A program made the translations under genes and the position numbers. The notes beneath the pieces were generated by a model. The model searched no databases and was not told the DNA's origin. It saw nothing but the letters and a program-made list of their open reading frames with translations. DNA of 64,000 nucleotides, from contig JAJZQH010000013.1 of assembly GCA_021810905.1 (NCBI GenBank), positions 1-64,000 on the forward strand, given 5' to 3'. The stretch comes from a bacterium (GTDB taxonomy: Bacteria; UBA10199; 2-02-FULL-44-16; JAAZCA01). This document shows, one piece after another, positions 17,236 to 23,802 of the stretch (its first letter is position 1; each line of letters starts with the position of its first letter).

Positions 17236-18359
17236 GCAGTGAGCATCTCTTTCGCAGCTCCATTTCTGCCGCCGTTTACATCTATCCATTCTCTCACATC
17301 GGTGAGGGTAGCATCATCCGGTCTCTCCTCGACCAGCCTGATGACCGCGTCCGCAAAGGCCTCGGGATTTTCAAAGAGTTCGTCCACGGCCTCGCTGGGA
17401 TCTTCCGGTGATTCGTGAGCCCCATCGACAAAAACGCGCGCGCTGGTTTCCATCGCCCCGCCGCCTGGAAGTCCGCCGCCTGTAGTTGGATCGGGTTCGG
17501 TGGAACTTGCGATTTCAGGTGCACCGATGTTCCGTATCGGAGAAATCGTTACAGAGGACCCAGGCATGATAATGGGACGATCGAGGAACGGCAGCCCTCT
17601 GGCCGTACGCTCAGCCATCACGGCCAGGCGCGCTGTTCGTTGCGCCTCGACCATCTCCCTCATGAGCCGTCCTTCCGGCTGGAAAGTAGCGATGCCGCGC
17701 TCGGTCAGGGCAGCATGATAAAGCTCCAGATATCGATCCCGCCACTCGGTATTGAGCCCGAGGATGTAGTTGTTCTCGAACATTGTACTTATAAAAGGCG
17801 TCTCACTTTCTCTCACCGATATTGCACCTGCATCTACAAGTTCCACCAGATCGGCAGCGCCAACCTGGGTAAGCCCACCCTGATCGAGCGATTGCGAACC
17901 ATCGAGCAAATGCACTGCCAATCTGTGCGTGCCTGGAACCACCGTGTCGTTGGCAGAGTCGTAGGCGTCGACGATCATGCCGACCGCTTCAGGCGGGGGC
18001 TTCAATCTCTCCCAAAAGAGACGCGCCGGACGCATGGCTGATTCGCCACGGACCTGTTGAAGAGCGAGCCTATTGAGCGTTGCCACAAGATTCCTGTCAA
18101 CCGACGCATAGGCGTCGGCGACGGCTGCCAGCCACTGGCGCGCGTTGTCGTCCAGCCCTCTCACGTAAGCCTTGAGATCGATGCCGTCTGAACCCTGCGT
18201 TACGGCATTCCGGGCCTCGGAATCCAGCTTCTCGGTGATCTCCTGCGCATTCGCGGGTGGCGGAGGCAATTGATTATTTCTTTCAGCAAATGCCGGATCG
18301 AGCGCCGTACGCACGGCCGAGGTTAAATATAAGACGTCTTCGATCGACAGACCCGGCAT
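16947..18359 (-). CDS. Accessory protein with family C-terminal domain (470 aa)
   Basis: Function unknown. I place the start at 18359 (MPGLSIEDVLYLTS), preceded by GGAGGAAGAT; the open frame extends further but would cross the promoter-like motif. No membrane segment or signal peptide is visible. The N-terminal ~300 residues are helical with no recognised motif. A Gly/Ser/Thr-rich linker (TTGGGLPGGG) precedes the C-terminal domain (LFENPEAFADAV to EDVELRIMEGL). The end is shared with the orphan remnant at 11914. It is convergent with the DUF4143 gene, with a 35-bp gap. Confidence 0.67.
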   Translation of the reverse strand: MPGLSIEDVLYLTSAVRTALDPAFAERNNQLPPPPANAQEITEKLDSEARNAVTQGSDGIDLKAYVRGLDDNARQWLAAVADAYASVDRNLVATLNRLALQQVRGESAMRPARLFWERLKPPPEAVGMIVDAYDSANDTVVPGTHRLAVHLLDGSQSLDQGGLTQVGAADLVELVDAGAISVRESETPFISTMFENNYILGLNTEWRDRYLELYHAALTERGIATFQPEGRLMREMVEAQRTARLAVMAERTARGLPFLDRPIIMPGSSVTISPIRNIGAPEIASSTEPDPTTGGGLPGGGAMETSARVFVDGAHESPEDPSEAVDELFENPEAFADAVIRLVEERPDDATLTDVREWIDVNGGRNGAAKEMLTAHIRDNGRFLMGQLAAEVSRSERGESFNTAEGLADLALRSVAKSAVESAMSTEAPARGKDVFERDRDDVKEKGPLHEDVELRIMEGLGSRMDVKPR

Positions 18360-18462
18360 ATCTTCCTCCTGCAAAAAGCGGTGAGCACGGCAGCCCGGAT
18401 ATTTTTCTCTAACCGCACTCGTAATCGCGCATTTTTCTACGGGTATCACGGCCCCCACGTTA

Positions 18463-18490
18463 TTATCGGCAGCGTGGAGGCAGGAGTTGC
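18463..18490 (-). promoter_or_regulatory. Shared bipartite promoter-like motif (copy d)
   Basis: Minus strand: GCAACTC, 13 bases, GCCGATAA, ~103 bases before the ATG at 18359. The upstream half differs at one base; the -10-like half is exact. Confidence 0.6.
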
Positions 18491-18549
18491 GGAACAGGAC
18501 AAATTATTCATAACGCAGATATTTCAATGTGTTATCCGGTCGATATTTT

Positions 18550-18574
18550 GGTGCCAGGCACCATTGGCAATGCC
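18550..18574. repeat. GGTGCCAGGCACC palindromic repeat unit (copy 2)
   Basis: GGTGCCAGGCACC followed by ATTGGCAATGCC, just beyond the terminator of the HTH gene in the minus direction. It is the same unit as at 12216 and 19043. Confidence 0.75.
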
Positions 18575-18582
18575 GTGCACAC

Positions 18583-18608
18583 AAACAAAACGCTCCGTGC
18601 GGAGCGTT
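18583..18608 (-). terminator. Terminator of the HTH antitoxin-like gene
   Basis: Minus strand: stem AACGCTCC/GGAGCGTT with a GCAC-centred loop, followed by TTGTTTG. It lies 34 bases beyond the stop of the HTH gene. Confidence 0.75.
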
Positions 18609-18641
18609 GTTTGCAGTGCGCTGAATGATTTATATTCCTGT

Positions 18642-18926
18642 CTATGCAGCATCTCTCACCCGCACTTCAGCCTCCAGCTTTGCGGCCTCAGCCAGTCGCA
18701 GGACGCGATCGATCGTAACCCTTTGAAGACTGCCGGAGAGTATTCCGGTTACAGCGCTCCTCGGCAGACCGGAGCGCTGCGCAAGCTCCTGATGGGTAAA
18801 CCCATGTTTTTCCACTGCCTTGATAATGGCGGAGATCAGCTGCGCCTTGATGATTGCCTCCATTCCACGAGCAGGAGAGATCCCAAGCTTGTGAGCCAGA
18901 TCCGAACCCGATGTCCTATTTTTCAT
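18642..18926 (-). CDS. HTH (XRE/HigA-like) DNA-binding protein, orphan antitoxin candidate (94 aa)
   Basis: Small helix-turn-helix protein; FTHQELAQRSGLPRSAVTGILSG is the HTH core, followed by VTIDRVLRLAEAAKLEAEVRV. This arrangement is typical of HigA-type antitoxins that bind their own promoter. The ATG at 18926 has GGGAGG in front. Its stop is followed by a good terminator. No complete toxin gene adjoins it, but the frame immediately upstream ends in a segment resembling the C-terminus of a HigB/RelE-type toxin and overlaps this gene's ATG as ATGA. Confidence 0.85.
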   Translation of the reverse strand: MKNRTSGSDLAHKLGISPARGMEAIIKAQLISAIIKAVEKHGFTHQELAQRSGLPRSAVTGILSGSLQRVTIDRVLRLAEAAKLEAEVRVRDAA

Positions 18927-19027
18927 GCGTCACCTCCCGTAATCGTTTCCTGGCTATTTTGCGCGCTGCACCGCTTGAGGAACTCGATCATGAATGACCT
19001 TCTCCCATGTCTCACAAACAAGACATG
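18923..19027 (-). pseudogene. Possible remnant of a HigB-type toxin C-terminus
   Basis: A ~34-codon stretch on the minus strand reads VLFVRHGRRSFMIEFLKRC and continues to a stop overlapping the HTH start codon (ATGA). HigB-type toxins end with a strand, a basic residue pair and F-x-K-K. The frame is closed by a stop just upstream and then meets a palindromic repeat, so any toxin has been truncated to its last third. The identification rests on pattern only. Confidence 0.35.
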
Positions 19028-19042
19028 GAGTCAATGGACCAT

Positions 19043-19068
19043 TGATGCCAGGCACGATTGGCAATGCC
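19043..19068. repeat. GGTGCCAGGCACC-type repeat unit (copy 3, diverged)
   Basis: TGATGCCAGGCACGA followed by TTGGCAATGCC, adjoining the terminator of the 545-aa gene on its downstream side. The first palindrome is degenerate here. Confidence 0.65.
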
Positions 19069-19099
19069 GATGATCAACAGGCGCGTTTGGCGTGCACTC

Positions 19100-19125
19100 A
19101 AACAACAACGCCCCGAGCGGGGCGT
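19100..19125 (-). terminator. Terminator of the 545-aa gene
   Basis: Minus strand: stem ACGCCCC/GGGGCGT, short GC loop, followed by TGTTGTTTG. It is 30 bases past the stop at 19155. Confidence 0.75.
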
Positions 19126-19154
19126 TTGTATTGCAGGTTTTAGCAGTGTCCGCG

Positions 19155-20792
19155 CTATTTTCCCCTCACCTCGCGTCCCACCTCCATGCGCTCGCGCAGG
19201 CCTTCCATGATCCGGGCGAACACGTCTTCGCGCCGCGCATCGTTTTCTTTCACGTCGTAGCGATCCCTTACAAAGAGACCCTTGCCGCGCACCGGCGCCT
19301 CTTTTCTGCCCGTCTCCGCCTCCACCGCGCTCTTCGCCACCGATCTCAGTGCGAGATCGGCAAGCCCCGCGGGCGTGTTGAAAGAGCCGCCTCTCTCGGA
19401 ACGCATCACCTCGACAGAGAGTTGTTCCATGAGGAGCCGACCGTTGTCTCTGATTTCTGCCCTGAGCGCTTCCCCGGCGTAGGCTTCTCTTCCGCCGTTC
19501 GCCGCTATCCAGTCACGCACCTCGGCGAGAGACGGATCGTCCGGATTCTTTTCCACCAGATCGAAAATCGCGTCCGCAAAGACATCGGGGTCTTTGAAGA
19601 GGGCGTTGTGAGACAGTTGAGCCATGTGCTCGCGCGCCTCCTGAACGGTGCGACTGGCCTCATCCTCATGAGATTTCGCCATCGCTGCCTCGGGCTGCGA
19701 CCGCAACGGGCCTGTATCACCGGACGCGCCACTGCCGACATCGAGAGGATCGTCTTCAATGCCTGGGGTTTCAGTCAAAAGGCCTCTCCTCAAGAGATTC
19801 AGGCGAGAGAATACTTGCCACAGGGAGACGAATGGCGCCGGAAGCGGCCAGCGAGCAGTACCCTTGGGTGATCTGAGGCTGACCCACAACCTTCCTTTTG
19901 TTTCAGTTGATGCGAGTTCTATTCTGATCAAAGGAGGAGAGGAGGCATAGTACGGATGAATGGGTCCCATGCGATCTCCTCTCTTTTTCGATGTAATTTG
20001 TATCGCTGAAAATTCCTCCTCTTCTGGAAAAAGTTGCCCATTCTCAATACTCTTCCATGTATCGGTACTGACATCAACCCTTCGAACCAGCATCGGCCCG
20101 TAAGACTGAGGTTCAAAGAAAACACGCACGCTGGCGATCGAGGATTCCAGTGTATTCATGACGAGTTTCCACAATCCATCTCCTCGTCCATAGGGAGGAA
20201 GGCGTAACGTCATCTCGTAGTATACAGACTGAATTCCAAGTGGACGATAATTGTCGGTAAATACTCTGACGCCCTGTTGCAGGCAGGCACCGGAAAGAGA
20301 CGAAGCCACATCAATATCATAATGCCTTATTCCAGCGCTCCCGGATTCCTCATCAGCGCGCCTGAGCGTGACCTGTCGCCCTGTTTCAGGATGTGAAAAT
20401 ACATAAGGGATTCCGTACATTCTTCTTCTTCCGACATGAGAGAAGACGCCCATACCTCCCGAAAATCTCCATCCGCCTGCCAGGGGAGCATCCCGATAGA
20501 GCGGGATACCGCTCTTGAGTTTCTCGGCTGCGTCGAACAACTCGGCAATTGCCTCATGCTGTCGGTTGATGCCGGGCTGCGGATCAAAGATCGTACGTCG
20601 CAGCCGCTCCGCCCCTTCGAAAGTGCTCTCTCCTTCAGATGAGTCCGGCTCCGGCACCAAGATGGTCCCTGCCTCTGGATCGGCTTCGAATCCCCCGAGG
20701 ATATTTTCAGTGTTGAATGGAGCCTCATCATCCGTGTACGAGGCTGGGCCTTCGATCAATAAAATGGAGTCTGTAACTAACTTCACAGGCAT
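19155..20792 (-). CDS. Accessory protein with family C-terminal domain (545 aa)
   Basis: Function unknown. There is no signal peptide or membrane helix. The N-terminal ~360 residues are unlike the other paralogues: mixed beta-rich sequence with aromatic and Arg-rich strands (RRMYGIPYVFSHPETGRQVTL, ending near SLWQVFSRLNLLRRG). A linker leads to the C-terminal domain, which is almost identical to that of the 607-aa metalloprotease-like protein. GGAGATCGCCC precedes the ATG at 20792. It has its own promoter-like motif upstream and a terminator downstream, so it is monocistronic. Confidence 0.68.
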   Translation of the reverse strand: MPVKLVTDSILLIEGPASYTDDEAPFNTENILGGFEADPEAGTILVPEPDSSEGESTFEGAERLRRTIFDPQPGINRQHEAIAELFDAAEKLKSGIPLYRDAPLAGGWRFSGGMGVFSHVGRRRMYGIPYVFSHPETGRQVTLRRADEESGSAGIRHYDIDVASSLSGACLQQGVRVFTDNYRPLGIQSVYYEMTLRLPPYGRGDGLWKLVMNTLESSIASVRVFFEPQSYGPMLVRRVDVSTDTWKSIENGQLFPEEEEFSAIQITSKKRGDRMGPIHPYYASSPPLIRIELASTETKGRLWVSLRSPKGTARWPLPAPFVSLWQVFSRLNLLRRGLLTETPGIEDDPLDVGSGASGDTGPLRSQPEAAMAKSHEDEASRTVQEAREHMAQLSHNALFKDPDVFADAIFDLVEKNPDDPSLAEVRDWIAANGGREAYAGEALRAEIRDNGRLLMEQLSVEVMRSERGGSFNTPAGLADLALRSVAKSAVEAETGRKEAPVRGKGLFVRDRYDVKENDARREDVFARIMEGLRERMEVGREVRGK

Positions 20793-20885
20793 GGGCGATC
20801 TCCGACTATCATTTTATCAGCATTTCATCGGCAACCGGGACATGGACAGGCCGTTGCTTGCCTGCATCCCGACCCACTGTATTCA

Positions 20886-20912
20886 TTATCGGCTGGGATT
20901 GGACCAAGTTGC
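20886..20912 (-). promoter_or_regulatory. Shared bipartite promoter-like motif (copy e)
   Basis: Minus strand: GCAACTT, 12 bases, GCCGATAA; spacing is identical to copy c. The ATG of the 545-aa gene is 94 bases downstream. Confidence 0.65.
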
Positions 20913-20995
20913 GAAAAATTTGAAAAATTGTCACTGCGGTTCCGGCAGAATGTGTAACTGATTGATCAAATACGCAAAATCATCCGCCGGTTTCG

Positions 20996-22297
20996 TCAAT
21001 TGAATTCCGGCTGAAGCAGCCATTTCCACGCAGGCACGATCTCTATCCCCTCACCTTCCTCACCTTCATCAAGCCACGTGACTATGGTGCCGCGTTTGAC
21101 ATCGAGCTCCTTCATGGCCATTGAGAGGGCTGAGAGCTCCCTTCGCCTTGTCTCAACATCGTTTATATCCCAGCAAACCTGTATCAGGCGGCGCCGCTTC
21201 TTGACGTCCATGACCGCAAAGTCCACCTCGGCGCCTTCTTTTGTCACGTAATAATCAGGCGAAGCACCCTGACTCCTCAGGTGCATGTACACCAGATTCT
21301 CAAGTATTGCCCCTCTATCCTCGGTCATACTGGAAGACATCGCCTCCAGAAGCCCCGTATCCACGGCATACGCCTTTTGAGGATTTACACGGCGAACCCT
21401 CTCTGATCTTGCGTATATGGGTATCTTATAGATGAGAAACGCGTCCGTGAGATAATCCATGAAATCGTAAAGATCGTTTTTTGTACACGTAAGCCCCTGA
21501 CTCCTGAGCGTATTATAAAATTTATTGACGCTGAAGCGAGTCGCCGGAGCGCTCATGACGTGTTTTATCAGCGCCCTCAATGCCCCCACATTGCTCACGC
21601 GATGACGCTCCACCACGTCGCGGAGAATCACGACATCGACGTAATTCATGAGCACCTGACGCCTCAGTTCGTCGTCGTAACGCTGCACCTCGGGGAAACC
21701 GCCGATCCTTAAATACTCTCCAAGATGATTCTGCAGCACCGCCCTCAGCTTCGAACCATACTTCGGAGCTTCCCCAAGCTGCACATCGCGATATTCCGCA
21801 TACTCCCTGAAACTGAACGGAAATATCTCCGTGGTGAGAGACCTGCCGCGAAGGCTCGTCGCTATCTCCGTGCTGAGCAGCTTTGACGATGATCCGGTTA
21901 TACAGATGTGGAGATCCTCGGCGTCAAGAAGCCTGCGTACATATTTATCCCAACCTTCGATGCGCTGCACTTCATCGAGAAAGAGATAACATCGTTTCTC
22001 CTTGAAAGCGGGATATTTACGATAATAGGTCTCGAGGATGAGCTGGAAATCCGCGGTAGAAAATGGAAGCAGGCGTTCGTCCTCAAAATTGAAATACAGG
22101 ATCCTCTCCTTATCAAGCCCCTTCGCGATCAGATCCTTCATCTTCTGATAGCAGAACCAGGTCTTGCCGGAGCGCCGCATGCCGATCACGACATTTGCCT
22201 TGCCGACCTGCCACGACATAGTGCGTTCGCGCGGCAGAAGTTCGGGCAGAGCACGCTCATGAAAATCGTCGATAAGCAGATCCAGGATTTCTCTCAT
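20996..22297 (-). CDS. AAA-type ATPase of the DUF4143 group (433 aa)
   Basis: P-loop ATPase with Walker A GMRRSGKTW (near residue 40), Walker B CYLFLDEVQ, and sensor ITGSSSKLLS followed by TEIFPFSFREY. A C-terminal DUF4143/nuclease-like region includes KEGAEVDFAVMD and IQVCWDIND, which resemble the core of the restriction-endonuclease fold. It is only distantly similar to the 401-aa member at 15706. AAGGAA lies upstream of the start at weak spacing. An inverted repeat at 22319-22348 sits just before the gene. Confidence 0.87.
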   Translation of the reverse strand: MREILDLLIDDFHERALPELLPRERTMSWQVGKANVVIGMRRSGKTWFCYQKMKDLIAKGLDKERILYFNFEDERLLPFSTADFQLILETYYRKYPAFKEKRCYLFLDEVQRIEGWDKYVRRLLDAEDLHICITGSSSKLLSTEIATSLRGRSLTTEIFPFSFREYAEYRDVQLGEAPKYGSKLRAVLQNHLGEYLRIGGFPEVQRYDDELRRQVLMNYVDVVILRDVVERHRVSNVGALRALIKHVMSAPATRFSVNKFYNTLRSQGLTCTKNDLYDFMDYLTDAFLIYKIPIYARSERVRRVNPQKAYAVDTGLLEAMSSSMTEDRGAILENLVYMHLRSQGASPDYYVTKEGAEVDFAVMDVKKRRRLIQVCWDINDVETRRRELSALSMAMKELDVKRGTIVTWLDEGEEGEGIEIVPAWKWLLQPEFN

Positions 22298-22318
22298 ACC
22301 ATCATTATTTCCTTATTT

Positions 22319-22348
22319 AAGAGATAATTCAAGTAATATTTATCTCTT
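22319..22348. promoter_or_regulatory. Inverted repeat upstream of the second DUF4143 ATPase
   Basis: AAGAGATAA and its exact complement TTATCTCTT are separated by a 12-base A/T-rich spacer. The centre is ~37 bases upstream of the start codon at 22297, where an operator or overlapping promoter element would lie. Confidence 0.4.
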
Positions 22349-22502
22349 TATGAAAGATACTATTCCGGCATAGCGGCGCCGGGCGAGCGGGCTCAACACG
22401 GTCGAAATACCTCTCAAAATATGCCTTGAGGATCTCTTCGGGCGTGCTATAAGCGCCTCGCTTAACGCGGGAAGACGAGATCAGGACGCGATTTGCTGGA
22501 CT

Positions 22503-22602
22503 AACGCGGCAAGCCGCGGGTATCCCTGACCACCCTCACCCTTCCCTCTCCCCTCAAGGGAGAGGGTGACGGAACCCCCGCAGCAAGCTGCGGGGAATCA
22601 TC
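22503..22602. repeat. Interspersed palindromic repeat, family 1, copy B
   Basis: Same nested hairpins as copy A: CGCGGCAAGCCGCGG, CCCTCTCCCCTCAAGGGAGA and CCCGCAGCAAGCTGCGGG. It ends directly at the hydF start; the terminal GCGGGGAATCAT supplies the only Shine-Dalgarno-like G run for hydF. Confidence 0.85.
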
Positions 22603-22605
22603 AAT

Positions 22606-23802
22606 ATGCTCAAATCCCAGAAACCTCACATAGGCATCTTCGGCAGGCGCAACGTCGGGAAGAGTTCGATCATCAACGCCATCACCGGGCAGGAGATTGC
22701 GATCGTCTCCCCTGTTCCCGGCACTACTACCGATACCGTCACAAAGACCATGGAGATCACGGGCGTGGGCCCGGTCGTGATCACCGACACCGCAGGCATC
22801 GACGACGAGGGCGAGCTCGGAAGAAAGCGCGTCGCGCGCACGGAGCGCACGCTCGATCTTATCGACCTGGGCGTCATCGTCATATCGCACAATCAGTTCG
22901 GAGAATTCGAATCAAAAGTCGCGGCCGAGCTTGGCCGCCGGGGCACGCCGTTTTTCGTTCTGCACAACAAATCCGACCTCGCGCCTCTGACGGATTCCAC
23001 GCGCGATCACTTGACGAAAAACTTCGACGCCGCAGCCCTGGATTTCAGCGCAATCCATCCCACGAACTACGAAGAGCTCATCGCCATCATCCAGAAAACG
23101 ATGCCGGAATCGTCGTACAGGAGGCAGTCGATACTCGGCGATCTCGTGACAAAGGGGGATATCGTCCTCATGGTGGCGCCGGTGGATGCGGAGACGCCCG
23201 AGGGAAGGCTCATCCTGCCGCAGGTGCAGGCCATCCGCGACTGCCTCGATAACGACTGCACGGCTATCGTGACAAAGGATCCCGACGTGCGCATCCTTCT
23301 CGAAAATATGCGCACGCCTCCGAGGATCGTCGTGACAGACAGCCAGGCATTTGAAAAGGTTTCCGCTTCAGTACCCGATCACATCCCGATGACGAGCTTC
23401 AGCATCTTATATGCGCGGCTCAAGGGCGACTTTGAAAAATTCCGCGAAGGCACGCCCGCGATTTCAAAACTCTGCGACAACGATCGCGTGCTGATTCTCG
23501 AATCATGCTCGCATCACGTCATCGGCGACGACATCGGCCGCGTAAAACTCCCGCGCTGGCTCACGCAGTTCACGGGGAAAAAACTTGATTTCGAGACGGT
23601 TGCCGGGACGGATCTGCCCGGGAAAGAGATCGGAGACTACAAGCTCGTCATCCAGTGCGGCGGTTGCATGCTCACGCGCAAGCAGGTGAATATGCGGATC
23701 AGGCCCGCGATAGAGCGCGGCGTTCCGGTTACAAACTACGGAATGGCGATTGCGTGGTGCTTTGGGATCTACAACCGCGCGATGGAGCCGTTCAAGGAAT
23801 GA
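22606..23802 (+). CDS. hydF: [FeFe]-hydrogenase maturation GTPase HydF
   Basis: Scaffold on which the 2Fe subcluster of the H-cluster is assembled before transfer to HydA. N-terminal GTPase domain: G1 GRRNVGKSS, G3 DTAGIDD, G4 NKSD. The dimerisation domain follows, and the C-terminal cluster-binding domain has the ligands ESCSHH and CGGC. The ending GMAIAWCFGIYNRAMEPF is typical. Length 398 aa is normal. The start abuts the family-1 repeat. The 3' end overlaps the end of hydA on the opposite strand by 11 bases. hydG is in the window at 51725; hydE is not. Confidence 0.95.
   Translation: MLKSQKPHIGIFGRRNVGKSSIINAITGQEIAIVSPVPGTTTDTVTKTMEITGVGPVVITDTAGIDDEGELGRKRVARTERTLDLIDLGVIVISHNQFGEFESKVAAELGRRGTPFFVLHNKSDLAPLTDSTRDHLTKNFDAAALDFSAIHPTNYEELIAIIQKTMPESSYRRQSILGDLVTKGDIVLMVAPVDAETPEGRLILPQVQAIRDCLDNDCTAIVTKDPDVRILLENMRTPPRIVVTDSQAFEKVSASVPDHIPMTSFSILYARLKGDFEKFREGTPAISKLCDNDRVLILESCSHHVIGDDIGRVKLPRWLTQFTGKKLDFETVAGTDLPGKEIGDYKLVIQCGGCMLTRKQVNMRIRPAIERGVPVTNYGMAIAWCFGIYNRAMEPFKE

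Noticed and set aside
3653-20792. Prophage tail or lysis module
   Set aside because: No integrase, terminase, capsid, tail or lysin sequence; the genes have individual promoters and terminators, unlike phage operons.
8215-20912. Shared motif as a transposon end or integron attC-like site
   Set aside because: All copies have one orientation relative to the gene, lie at promoter distance and lack flanking direct repeats; a promoter or operator explains them better, though variable spacing leaves some doubt.
22370-22500. Remnant coding for TPEEILKAYFERYFDRVEP on the minus strand
   Set aside because: Protein-like for ~30 codons but without start, with a stop just upstream in frame; too short to identify.
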